From Stagnihabitans lacustris (GTDB taxonomy: Bacteria; Pseudomonadota; Alphaproteobacteria; Rhodobacterales; Rhodobacteraceae): 64,000 bases of DNA. Numbering within the stretch: the stretch's first letter is position 1; each line of letters begins with the position of its first letter. Location of the stretch: assembly GCF_025950525.1 (NCBI RefSeq), contig NZ_JAPDGS010000001.1, positions 310,001 through 374,000 on the forward strand, written 5' to 3'. Below are positions 55,090-62,716 of the stretch, piece by piece. The notes below the pieces were generated by a model. The model had not been told where the DNA came from. It searched no databases and worked only from the letters and a program-made list of their open reading frames with translations. Both the position numbers and the translations under genes were made by a program.

Positions 55090-56345
55090 GCAAGAATGGC
55101 GTCTTTTCAATCCGCCCGAAGCACGGAGGCGCATGCCGGATGTGTCGATGACGCTGTCGCCGATCCGCGATCCGGCGGGGGATCGTGGGCATTTCGACCA
55201 TCCTGCGCGACATCTCGCAGGCCAAGCAGACCTTCAGCGCGCTCAGCCAAAGCGAAGTGCGGTTGCGCTTTGCGTAGGGCGGCGCCTTGGCAAGGCGACT
55301 GCCAAGGCGCGTCCTGACCGGCTCTGCGCTCTTTTGGGCCCAGAAGGGCTGGACCCGTCGAAGCGGCAGGCCGGGGCGCTGACTGGAGTTGGTTGACCCC
55401 GCCGGCCACATCGCGGCCCGGGTGTCCGTGCGTGCGGTCACTCATTCCGCGACCGGCAAGCCCGATTTCCACATTCAGTATCCTATCCCACCACGCGGCC
55501 GCGGCCTGCGCTGGATCAAGACCTTCTGCCGTATAGAGCGCGCCGCCCGGGGCCGGGCGCAAAAGATCACAGGCATCAGCTTTGACGTCGCCAAAAGGTT
55601 CGGGGCCCCGGACCGCATCACGACGGGCTGACCGCCTTGCCCAATTGCGGTGTTCCTTGACCGGCGTCAAAAGGCCTTGGCGCGGGTGCCCCGACGCGCC
55701 CTGGAAAATGACCTGCGCAGGGCCTGGGCCGCGCAGGAATTCGAGCCGTTCTTTCAACCCCTCGTCGAGGTCGGCACGCGCCGCCTGACCTGTTTCGTGG
55801 CGCCGTTGCCTTGGCGCCTTCCCGAGCGCGGCTTGGTCCAACCCGACGACGTCATCCCGCTGACCGAGGAAGCGGGGCTGATCCTGCCCTAGGCGGTTGG
55901 GGTCTGGCCCTGGCCTGCACGGCTGCGGCCGGTTGGCCCGGGGCGCTGCGGGTGGCTGTCACTCTTTTGCCCCTGCAACTGGCCCATTCGGGGGTGGTGC
56001 AGGCGGTGGGGCGGCGCTGGCGCCCGACCGGTTGGAGGCCGAGATCGCCGAGACGGTTTTGACGAAAGAGACCCTGGCCAGGCTGGAGCGGCTGAAGGTT
56101 CCGGGCCTGTGCGTCGCGATGAATGATGTCGGCGCGGGCCAATCCTTGTTGCGCAACCTGTGGCGCGTTGCCTTTGCCAAGGCCCAGATCGACCGGGCCT
56201 TTCCCGCAGGCCTTGGCATCATCTTTCCAGCCGAGACCAAGGCCCAGCTCGCCACCCTGGCAAGCGAAGGCTGCAAAGCCTGTCCCTTCAGTTGCCCACT
56301 CCCGTGCCCCAATGTGCCGGGCATCATCGAACGCCTGTCCGGGCC
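55090..56345 (+). pseudogene. Decayed PAS-EAL signalling gene (c-di-GMP phosphodiesterase type)
   Basis: Reading the plus strand across frames recovers pieces in order of one protein: a PAS-type segment (DVSMTLSPIRDPAG at 55139-55180, then after a frameshift IVGISTILRDISQAKQ), a second PAS core (LRWIKTFCRIERAARGRAQKITG, 55500-55580) and an EAL domain (LENDLRRAWAAQEFEPFFQP at 55690-55760, DRLEAEIAETVLTKE at about 56029-56073, GAGQSLLRNLWRVAFAKAQI). Stops lie at 55275-55277, 55629 and 55890, and at least three frameshifts occur. The EAL motif itself reads VAP. No GGDEF domain can be found, so a deletion also occurred. Confidence 0.75.
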
Positions 56346-56761
56346 AAAGCTTGCGGGAGAAGCGGATAGACCATCACGGGAAAATGGTGTTGCAAGCGGG
56401 CGGCAAGGTGGCGCCGGAGCCCCTCGTTTGGATACTCGAATCTCACAGTCACACTGTGATCTTGATTTACCGCCAGGACAAAGGCCTGCCAGTCGCCCCC
56501 TGTATGCGCCTCGATTGCCGCGTGCAGGTCCTTGACCAAAGTCATGACGGGAGCCCGCAACGCCCTGTCCAGAACCGCTGAAACGGACTTGCCATGCTGA
56601 ACGTATTCAAACACCTGCGTGACGCTGCAGCTCCCATCCTCGCATTTCAGATACTCAAAACGACATGAGGCCGAGGCTGCATCGGCGGGGCAACTTCCGC
56701 TCACGATCCGATGGAGTTGATCTATTATGCTGCGCTGTTCCTCAACGGGATTCATGCTCAT
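56324..56761 (-). CDS. Possible YezG/DUF600-like immunity protein
   Basis: A 145-residue acidic protein. The central segment (GGDWQAFVLAVNQDHSVTVRFEYP) resembles the Trp-x-x-Phe ... Tyr-Pro end of YezG/DUF600-type immunity proteins, but the resemblance is weak. A CRFEYLKCEDGSC cysteine cluster lies at about residues 33-45. No toxin gene is adjacent, only the decayed PAS-EAL gene, whose end overlaps its last 20 bases. It may be an orphan immunity gene left from a lost toxin cassette. It starts at ATG 56761. Confidence 0.6.
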   Translation of the reverse strand: MSMNPVEEQRSIIDQLHRIVSGSCPADAASASCRFEYLKCEDGSCSVTQVFEYVQHGKSVSAVLDRALRAPVMTLVKDLHAAIEAHTGGDWQAFVLAVNQDHSVTVRFEYPNEGLRRHLAARLQHHFPVMVYPLLPQALARTGVR

Positions 56762-57132
56762 CGTTCTTGTCTTTCGTTCAAACCGCTAGGCTGTTTTGGG
56801 GATCTGCCATGATGCAACAAGACCAGGCATATTGCCAAATTTCCCTTCTCGCCCCCCCCTGGCCCGCTTGCGCGATGAGCCTGGCGCAACAAGGCGCCCA
56901 TCTCAAGCTTGCCTTGCCGGCTTTTGCTGCGCTGAAGGTGGAAAGCGGGCGGCCTGTCGGGGGTGTCATGAAGGGTTAGCCTTTCCGCAAAGCCGGAAAA
57001 GAAAACCCCAGGGCTTTGCGGCGTCACGGAAACCCGAGAAAAAGAGACGCAGGGCGGCAAAGGGATTTAGGGGGAGCGGCGCTGACATAGTCCGGCCAAC
57101 GCGTTGCTTTCTAGGGTATTTCTGATGAGAAA
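56762..57132. other. 371-bp region between the YezG-like gene and tRNA-Thr
   Basis: No gene supported. A 57-codon ORF (about 56808-56979) has no recognisable motif. It borders the 3' end of tRNA-Thr; I saw no second copy of the tRNA 3' end in the accessory segment, so an att site is not shown. Confidence 0.4.
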
Positions 57133-57207
<75 letters not shown>

Positions 57208-57330
57208 GCCGGCGGACGATTTTGCGGTGTTTCATCGTCGGTGGCGGCTTATTAGACGGCATGTTGCCGGGGTGCAAGAGGGTTTTTTGCAAGAACTGGA
57301 CCACCCCGCGCCCTTGGGGTAGAAGGCGGC

Positions 57331-57510
57331 ATGACGGATGCGCCCCAGACCCCCGAAAGCTCCAAGCCTGCAAAGGCGGCAAGCGGAAAAGAAGCCCGGC
57401 TCAAGGCTGCGCTCAAGGCCAACATGGCCCGGCGCAAGGCCCAGACACGGGCGCGCAGGGGCGCTGACGAACCACAATCCGGGGCAATGACCCCCATAGA
57501 AAAAGAGTGA
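57331..57510 (+). CDS. Small Rhodobacteraceae-type basic protein upstream of murA
   Basis: A 59-residue protein: [18 protein letters not shown], then a basic helix ([20 protein letters not shown]) and an acidic end (TPIEKE). Short Lys/Arg/Ala-rich proteins with the [16 protein letters not shown] core are common at this place in Rhodobacteraceae, which supports a real gene; function unknown. ATG 57331 follows GAAGG eight bases upstream. The stop lies eight bases before the murA start, so both are on one message. It is shorter than most gene callers report. Confidence 0.75.
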   Translation: MTDAPQTPESSKPAKAASGKEARLKAALKANMARRKAQTRARRGADEPQSGAMTPIEKE

Positions 57511-57517
57511 GGCAGGC

Positions 57518-58786
57518 ATGGATTCGATTCTGGTGCGCGGCAATGGGCCGCTGAAGGGCCAAATCCCGATTGCGGGGGCCAAGAACGCCTGCCTGACACT
57601 GATGCCGGCGACCTTGCTGTCCGAAGAGCCGCTGACCCTGACCAATGCGCCACGGCTTTCCGATATCGCCACGATGACGCAGCTGTTGCAGTCGCTGGGG
57701 GCCGAGGTCGCAGGCCTGCAACAGGGCCAGGTCCTGGCCATGTCCAGCCACGGGATCACCAATCACACCGCCGATTATGACATCGTGCGCAAGATGCGGG
57801 CCTCGATCCTGGTGCTGGGGCCTTTGCTCGCCCGCGATGGCCATGCAGTGGTCTCGCTTCCGGGCGGTTGCGCGATTGGCGCGCGGCCTGTGGACCTGCA
57901 CCAACGCGCGATGGAGGCCTTGGGGGCGGAAATCGAGCTGAAGGACGGCTATCTTCATGCCCGCGCGCCGGGCGGGCGGCTGCGGGGCGCGGTCATCGAC
58001 TTTCCGTTGGTGTCGGTGGGCGCCACGGAAAACGCGCTGATGGCGGCGACGCTGGCGCGGGGCACCACGGTGATCAAGAACGCCGCGCGTGAGCCGGAAA
58101 TCGTCGACCTTGCGCAATGCCTGCGGGCCATGGGCGCGCAGATCGACGGCGAAGGGACGTCCACGATCACGATCCAGGGCGTTGACCGGCTGCATGGCGC
58201 GACGCATCCCGTGGTGGCCGACCGGATCGAACTTGGCACCTATATGCTGGTCCCGGCCATCTGCGGCGGCGAGGTCGAGTGCATCGGCGGCCGGATGGAG
58301 CTGGTGGGCGCTTTCGCCGAAAAGCTGGATGCGGCGGGGGTTTCGGTGACGGAAACCGAACGCGGTCTGAAAGTCTCGCGGCGTGGCGACCGGGTGCGCG
58401 CGGTCGATGTCGTGACAGAGCCCTTCCCGGGCTTTCCGACCGATCTTCAGGCGCAGATGATGGCTTTGCTTTGCACCGCCGAGGGGACTTCGGTGCTGGA
58501 AGAGCGGATCTTTGAAAACCGCTTCATGCACGCCCCGGAACTGACCCGGATGGGGGCCAATATCGAGGTCCATGGCGGCACGGCCACGGTGCATGGCGTG
58601 GCCAAGCTGAAGGGGGCCCGGGTGATGGCCACCGACCTGCGGGCCTCGGTCAGTCTGATCCTGGCGGCACTGGCGGCCGAGGGGGAAACGGTGGTCAGCC
58701 GCGTCTATCACCTGGACCGCGGCTACGAAAAGGTCGAGGAAAAGCTGCGCGCCTGTGGCGCCCAGATCGAGCGGGTCCGCGCATGA
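57518..58786 (+). CDS. murA: UDP-N-acetylglucosamine 1-carboxyvinyltransferase
   Basis: First committed step of peptidoglycan synthesis: adds enolpyruvate from PEP to UDP-GlcNAc. The 422-residue protein has the two inside-out alpha/beta repeats. The catalytic Cys is Cys118 in [15 protein letters not shown], so the enzyme should be fosfomycin sensitive. [10 protein letters not shown] at residues 20-29 and [14 protein letters not shown] near the end bind substrate. Family length is about 420. Start ATG 57518. Its end overlaps DUF2948 by four bases. Confidence 0.97.
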   Translation: MDSILVRGNGPLKGQIPIAGAKNACLTLMPATLLSEEPLTLTNAPRLSDIATMTQLLQSLGAEVAGLQQGQVLAMSSHGITNHTADYDIVRKMRASILVLGPLLARDGHAVVSLPGGCAIGARPVDLHQRAMEALGAEIELKDGYLHARAPGGRLRGAVIDFPLVSVGATENALMAATLARGTTVIKNAAREPEIVDLAQCLRAMGAQIDGEGTSTITIQGVDRLHGATHPVVADRIELGTYMLVPAICGGEVECIGGRMELVGAFAEKLDAAGVSVTETERGLKVSRRGDRVRAVDVVTEPFPGFPTDLQAQMMALLCTAEGTSVLEERIFENRFMHAPELTRMGANIEVHGGTATVHGVAKLKGARVMATDLRASVSLILAALAAEGETVVSRVYHLDRGYEKVEEKLRACGAQIERVRA

Positions 58787-59253
58787 CCGATGCGCGCTTC
58801 GAGGATGGCGACGAGTCCCCCCTGCGTCTGATGGCGCAGGAGCCGGGGGATTTGCAGGTGCTGGCGGCGCTGGTGCAGGATGCGGTTCTGCCGGCCTCGG
58901 ACATGACCTGGGCCCGCAAGCACCACCGCTTTGCGCTGTTGCTGAACCGGTTCCGCCACGAGGACCGCACCGCCGCCGAAGCCGCCAAGCGTCCCTATGA
59001 ACGGGTGCGCTCGCTGCTGGTGTTCGACAATGTGCTGGCCGTCCGCGCCCAGGGCATTGCGCGCGACCCCGATGTGGTCGTGGCGCTGCTGGAGGTGTCG
59101 TTCACCCCGCTGGAAGAGGGCGCGGGCCTGATCCGGCTGGTCTTTGCCGGGGATGGCGCGGTCGAACTGTCGGTCGATGCGCTGGAGGTCAGCCTGACCG
59201 ATGTGTCCCGCCCCTACCGCGCCAATTCCGGCAAGGCGCCTGTTCACGGCTGA
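58783..59253 (+). CDS. DUF2948 family protein
   Basis: A 156-residue alphaproteobacterial protein of unknown function. The family pattern [35 protein letters not shown] (residues about 25-60, in parts) and a second half with [20 protein letters not shown] and [20 protein letters not shown] are clear. It is translationally coupled to murA (ATGA), which suggests a role in envelope growth; this is inference. It has no export signal. Confidence 0.87.
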   Translation: MTDARFEDGDESPLRLMAQEPGDLQVLAALVQDAVLPASDMTWARKHHRFALLLNRFRHEDRTAAEAAKRPYERVRSLLVFDNVLAVRAQGIARDPDVVVALLEVSFTPLEEGAGLIRLVFAGDGAVELSVDALEVSLTDVSRPYRANSGKAPVHG

Positions 59254-59307
59254 CCCGGGTTCCCGGCGAAAATTATTGCGTCCCGGCCCCGGCTTTTGCG
59301 GTTCCCA

Positions 59308-59325
59308 AAACTGACATGTCAGTTT
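59308..59325. promoter_or_regulatory. Perfect 18-bp palindrome before the SDR/FAH operon
   Basis: AAACTGACATGTCAGTTT is perfectly symmetric and stands 28 bases before the SDR start. The TGACATGTCA core is of the type recognised by TetR- or GntR-family repressors. No regulator gene is adjacent. Confidence 0.7.
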
Positions 59326-59352
59326 AAGACCAAGTCACACAGGGAGGCGATG

Positions 59353-60084
59353 ATGGGCAGGCTGACAGGCAAGACGGCTTTGGTGACGGCGGCGGGGCAG
59401 GGGATCGGCCGCGCCTCGGCCCTGATGATGGCCCGCGAGGGCGCCGAAGTCATCGCCACCGACATCAACGCCGAGGCCCTGCAGGGGCTTGATGGCATCA
59501 CGACCCGTCTTTTGAACGTCCGCGACAAGGCCGCAGTCGAGGCCGCCGCCGCCGAGATCGGCGCGGTCGATGTCCTGTTCAACTGCGCGGGCTTTGTGGC
59601 CTCTGGCACGATCCTGGACTGTGACGAGGATCAATGGGCCTTTTCGGTCGATCTGAACATGACGGCCATGTATCGGATGTGCCGGGCCTTTTTGCCCGCG
59701 ATGATCGCAGCGGGGGGCGGGTCGATCATCAACATGGCCTCGGTCGCGGGCTCTGTCCTGGCGGCGCCCAACCGCTTTGTCTACGGCGCCACCAAGGCCG
59801 GCGTCATTGGCCTCACGAAATCCATCGCCGCCGATTTCATAGGCCAAGGCATCCGCGCCAATGCGATCTGCCCGGGCACGGTGGAAAGCCCCTCGCTGGA
59901 TCAACGCCTGCGCGACACCGGAGACTATGAGGCCGCCAAGCGCGCCTTCATCGCCCGCCAACCCATCGGCCGCATCGGCCGTCCCGAAGAAATCGCGGCG
60001 CTTGTCACCTATCTGGCCAGCGACGAATCCGCCTATACGACCGGTGTCGCCCATGTGATCGACGGCGGCTGGGCCAATATCTGA
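59353..60084 (+). CDS. Short-chain dehydrogenase/reductase
   Basis: A 243-residue SDR: NAD(P) motif TAAGQGIGRAS (residues 12-22), NCAGFVASG, catalytic Ser in MASVAG and YxxxK in YGATKAG (Tyr about 146, Lys about 150). It most resembles the DHRS6/2-keto-3-deoxy-L-fuconate dehydrogenase branch, which oxidises a secondary alcohol to a ketone. ATG 59353 has AGGGAGG at five bases; ATG 59350 is closer to the site and less likely. It is followed nine bases later by a FAH-family gene, matching the L-fuconate route in which the diketo product is hydrolysed. Confidence 0.88.
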   Translation: MGRLTGKTALVTAAGQGIGRASALMMAREGAEVIATDINAEALQGLDGITTRLLNVRDKAAVEAAAAEIGAVDVLFNCAGFVASGTILDCDEDQWAFSVDLNMTAMYRMCRAFLPAMIAAGGGSIINMASVAGSVLAAPNRFVYGATKAGVIGLTKSIAADFIGQGIRANAICPGTVESPSLDQRLRDTGDYEAAKRAFIARQPIGRIGRPEEIAALVTYLASDESAYTTGVAHVIDGGWANI

Positions 60085-60093
60085 GGAGCCATC

Positions 60094-60936
60094 ATGAAAC
60101 TTCTGCGCCATGGTCCCCGCGGGGCCGAACGTCCCGGGATGCTGCATACCGACGGCACGATCCGCGACCTGACCGGCCTTGTGCCTGACATCGGCGGCGC
60201 CGTGATCGGCGACACCGGGCTGGACATGCTGCGGGGCATCGACCCCGCCAGCCTTCCGGTGGTCGATCCCGCCACCCGGCTGGGCGCTTGCGTCGCGGGC
60301 ACTGGCAAGTTCATCTGCATCGGGTTGAACTATGCCGATCACGCCGCCGAAAGCGGCATGAATGTCCCGCCCGAGCCGGTGATCTTCATGAAGGCCACCT
60401 CGGCCATCTGTGGCCCCAACGACCCGATCATCATCCCCCGCGGCTCGGTCAAGACCGACTGGGAGGTCGAATTGGGCGTCGTCATCGGCAAACATGCGAA
60501 ATACGTCTCCGAAGCGGATGCGATGGATTACGTCGCGGGCTATGCCGTGACCAATGACGTCAGCGAACGCGCCTTCCAGACCGAACGGTCGGGCCAATGG
60601 ACCAAGGGCAAAAGCTGCGACAACTTTGGCCAGCTGGGGCCTTGGCTGGTGACGCGTGACGAGGTCGCCGACCCGCAAGACCTGAAGATGTGGCTGACGG
60701 TGGATGGCCAGACGATGCAGAACGGCTCGACCCGGACCATGGTCTATGGCGTGCGCTTTTTGGTGCATTACCTGAGCCAATTCATGAGCTTGCATCCCGG
60801 CGACGTGATTTCGACCGGCACCCCGCCCGGCGTCGGCCTGGGTCAGAAACCGCCGCGCTATCTGCGCGCGGGCGAGGTCGTGGAGCTGGGCATCGACGGC
60901 CTGGGGACGCAGCGCCAGGACGTGATCGCCGACTGA
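60094..60936 (+). CDS. Fumarylacetoacetate hydrolase-family protein
   Basis: A 280-residue enzyme of the FAH fold: metal ligands in KTDWEVELGVVIG (the Glu pair) and a downstream Asp in VTNDVSERAFQ; GLNYADHAAESGMNVP is the family substrate loop. Such proteins split or decarboxylate 2,4-diketo acids. With the SDR gene just upstream it resembles 2,4-diketo-3-deoxy-L-fuconate hydrolase, an oxidative sugar-acid pathway, though the earlier pathway genes are not in view. A terminator follows about 70 bases downstream. Confidence 0.9.
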   Translation: MKLLRHGPRGAERPGMLHTDGTIRDLTGLVPDIGGAVIGDTGLDMLRGIDPASLPVVDPATRLGACVAGTGKFICIGLNYADHAAESGMNVPPEPVIFMKATSAICGPNDPIIIPRGSVKTDWEVELGVVIGKHAKYVSEADAMDYVAGYAVTNDVSERAFQTERSGQWTKGKSCDNFGQLGPWLVTRDEVADPQDLKMWLTVDGQTMQNGSTRTMVYGVRFLVHYLSQFMSLHPGDVISTGTPPGVGLGQKPPRYLRAGEVVELGIDGLGTQRQDVIAD

Positions 60937-61002
60937 CCCTGGGTGCAGGGCAGGGCCGGGCCGGGTCGCGCTGGGCAAGGCCGGGCCAAGCCCGCACAAA
61001 AC

Positions 61003-61030
61003 AAGGCCTCCTTCGGGGGGCCTTTTCCTT
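61003..61030 (+). terminator. Terminator after the SDR/FAH operon
   Basis: AAGGCCTCC-TTCG-GGGGGCCTT with one wobble pair, then TTCCTTT. Confidence 0.8.
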
Positions 61031-61114
61031 TGGCGTGGTGCGGGTCTCAAGTCCCGGCAATCGCCGCAGCTTTTCCCCTTGCCCCCGCCGGGTTCACCTA
61101 TTAAACGGCTCCTT

Positions 61115-61204
61115 GGAGCTGTGGCCGAGTGGTCGAAGGCACACCCCTGCTAAGGGTGCAGGCGGGGAACCGTCTCGAGGGTTCGAATCCCTTCGGCTCC
61201 GCCA
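61115..61204 (+). tRNA. tRNA-Ser (anticodon GCT)
   Basis: Ninety bases beginning GGAGCTGTGGCCGAGTGG with a long variable arm (GCAGGCGGGGAACCGTCTC) and encoded CCA at the end. The anticodon loop CTGCTAA gives GCT, reading AGC/AGU serine codons. The extra arm confirms tRNA-Ser. Confidence 0.95.
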
Positions 61205-61281
61205 CTACCCCCCCCCCGACTGCTTGGAATGATCCGGCAAGGCAGCTGGCCTGTGGGATCGGTCCTTTCGCCTTGCCGCAG

Positions 61282-61310
61282 GAAAAAGAGTGACCCCTTG
61301 CGGGATCACC
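61282..61310 (-). terminator. Rho-independent terminator of the VPLPA-CTERM gene
   Basis: On the minus strand GTGATCCC-GCAA-GGGGTCAC is followed by TCTTTTTC, 32 bases past the stop. Confidence 0.85.
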
Positions 61311-61341
61311 CATGGCTTTGCAGATGCAGGGTCGGCAGAGG

Positions 61342-61965
61342 TCAGCCGCGGCGGCGGCGCAACATCGCCAGGCCACCCAGGGCGCCCAAAAGCAGCGGGA
61401 GCGCAGCAGGCACCGGAACGGTCGGAACCGTGGTCGAGGCGAAGTTGTCGATAAAGACGAAGTCACCTGCGCTTGCAACCAAGGTGGCGTAGGAAATGCC
61501 AGCGGCGGCGATGCCGAAATAATCGCCGGCATTGCTGCCATAGACCGGGCCAATCACCAGGCTGTCCAAAGCGGTGCCCGATGCGTTGTAGGCCGTCAGC
61601 GTCCAGTTGAAGTCCGACGCCCCCCAAAGGAAGGCAAAGGCCGAAACCGTCGAGGCAAAGTCAAAGCGGAAGGTTGACGGCGCATAGTCAAATCCGTTGT
61701 AGACCGACTGCGGGCCGGGGTTGTTGTAAGTGTCAGCATAGTCACCGCCGACCGTGAAGGTGCCATCGACGCCAGTGATCGTCACATTGCCGAGGGTCAA
61801 CGTGCTGTAGTCGCCGGCTGCGACACCGGAAAAGGTCTCGACCGTGGCCGAGGCCATGGCAGAGCCCGGGTTGCCCGTCCCGGTGAGGGTCGCCGCACCC
61901 GAGGGCAGGGAAAGAGCAAGCATTGCGCCAAGGGCGCCAAGGATCGTCCGTAAGATAAACTCCAT
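61342..61965 (-). CDS. VPLPA-CTERM sorting-domain protein
   Basis: A 207-residue exported protein. Residues 1-24 form a Sec signal (cleavage after SGA-A). The body is Gly/Ser/Thr/Asp-rich and beta-type (TLGNVTITGVDGTFTVGGDY, FLWGASDFNWTLTAYN). The C-terminus has the tripartite VPLPA-CTERM signal: the Pro-rich motif VPVPAALP, a transmembrane helix (LLLGALGGLAML) and the RRRRG cluster. Such proteins are sorted by an exosortase in Rhodobacterales, often with exopolysaccharide. No exosortase gene lies in this window. Confidence 0.9.
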   Translation of the reverse strand: MEFILRTILGALGAMLALSLPSGAATLTGTGNPGSAMASATVETFSGVAAGDYSTLTLGNVTITGVDGTFTVGGDYADTYNNPGPQSVYNGFDYAPSTFRFDFASTVSAFAFLWGASDFNWTLTAYNASGTALDSLVIGPVYGSNAGDYFGIAAAGISYATLVASAGDFVFIDNFASTTVPTVPVPAALPLLLGALGGLAMLRRRRG

Positions 61966-62090
61966 TTTTCAAGGTAAACCACTTCGATCACGCATGAAGG
62001 TTAACAGCGCCTTGCGATCCCGCCAAACTTTTTTTTGGCAAGGGTCCATGCTGCCCATTGGGCTGGGGCTTTTGCGGTTGAACGCCGCTG

Positions 62091-62143
62091 TGATCTTGGT
62101 GCCCGTGATCTTGGAGTCTTGATCTTGGTGCCCGTGATCTTGG
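62091..62143. repeat. TGATCTTGG direct repeats
   Basis: A 24-base unit, TGATCTTGGTGCCCG followed by TGATCTTGG, occurs at 62091-62114 and again at 62120-62143, separated by AGTCT; each unit holds two TGATCTTGG copies. It lies upstream of the gene at 62243 and may be a slippage product or protein-binding array. Confidence 0.75.
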
Positions 62144-62242
62144 TGAACCAGGCATTGACGCAAGCCTGACTGCCGTGGTCTTCTTTGCGCCAAGGGTTGC
62201 AGGCCAAGGCTTCTGGGCCAAAGGGTGCAAGCCAAAGGTCGC

Positions 62243-62716
62243 ATGGAGGTCGCAGTGCCGCAGGGGTTTGACGCCTTGACGCCCGTGCAACAGGCGTTCC
62301 TGACCAAGCATCTGGGGGTGAAGGCCAAATCCACCATGGTGGTCAAGGCCTTGCCGGTCTGGATGGCTGCGCGTGAGGTTGCGGATCAGGACATCGACGC
62401 GCTGCAAAAGGCCCTGCGCGGGCACAAGGCACCGATCTTTGCCAAGATCGCGGATGCCGGACTGCATGGGATCACCTCGGGTGAGCTGACGCGGATGCAG
62501 GCGGCCTTGATGGACCTGGACCGCGCGGCGCCTGCCGATCGTCCCAAGGCCGCGGCGCGCACAAGGGCCGCCATGACGCAGATGCGCGGCTTTCTGGACG
62601 GCAATCCGGGCCTTGCCCTGCTGGAGCGCAACCCGTTCGGCCTGACCATCGGCCTGCGCCAGACGCTTGGCCGCGCGCTGGCCCAGATCGAAACCGCATT
62701 GGCAGGTGAGGCATGA
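62243..62716 (+). CDS. Unknown helical protein, first gene of the edge pair
   Basis: A 157-residue protein of unknown function: mostly helical, with a repetitive Ala/Arg/Lys content (KAAARTRAAMTQMRGFLDG), an LTPVQQAFLTKHLGVKAKST start and the segment PIFAKIADAGLHGITSGELTRMQAALMDLD. The start is uncertain: ATG 62243 (AAAGG upstream) fits better than the GTG at 62225. It ends four bases inside the next gene (ATGA), so the pair is co-translated. No signal peptide. Confidence 0.7.
   Translation: MEVAVPQGFDALTPVQQAFLTKHLGVKAKSTMVVKALPVWMAAREVADQDIDALQKALRGHKAPIFAKIADAGLHGITSGELTRMQAALMDLDRAAPADRPKAAARTRAAMTQMRGFLDGNPGLALLERNPFGLTIGLRQTLGRALAQIETALAGEA

Noticed and set aside
56808..56979. 57-codon ORF beside tRNA-Thr
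   Set aside because: No ribosome site, no motif and low coding character; an overlapping minus-strand ORF is equally long.
51565..57132. Attachment-site direct repeat of the tRNA-Thr 3' end
   Set aside because: No second copy of the last 15-20 tRNA bases was recognised in the segment, and no integrase gene is present.
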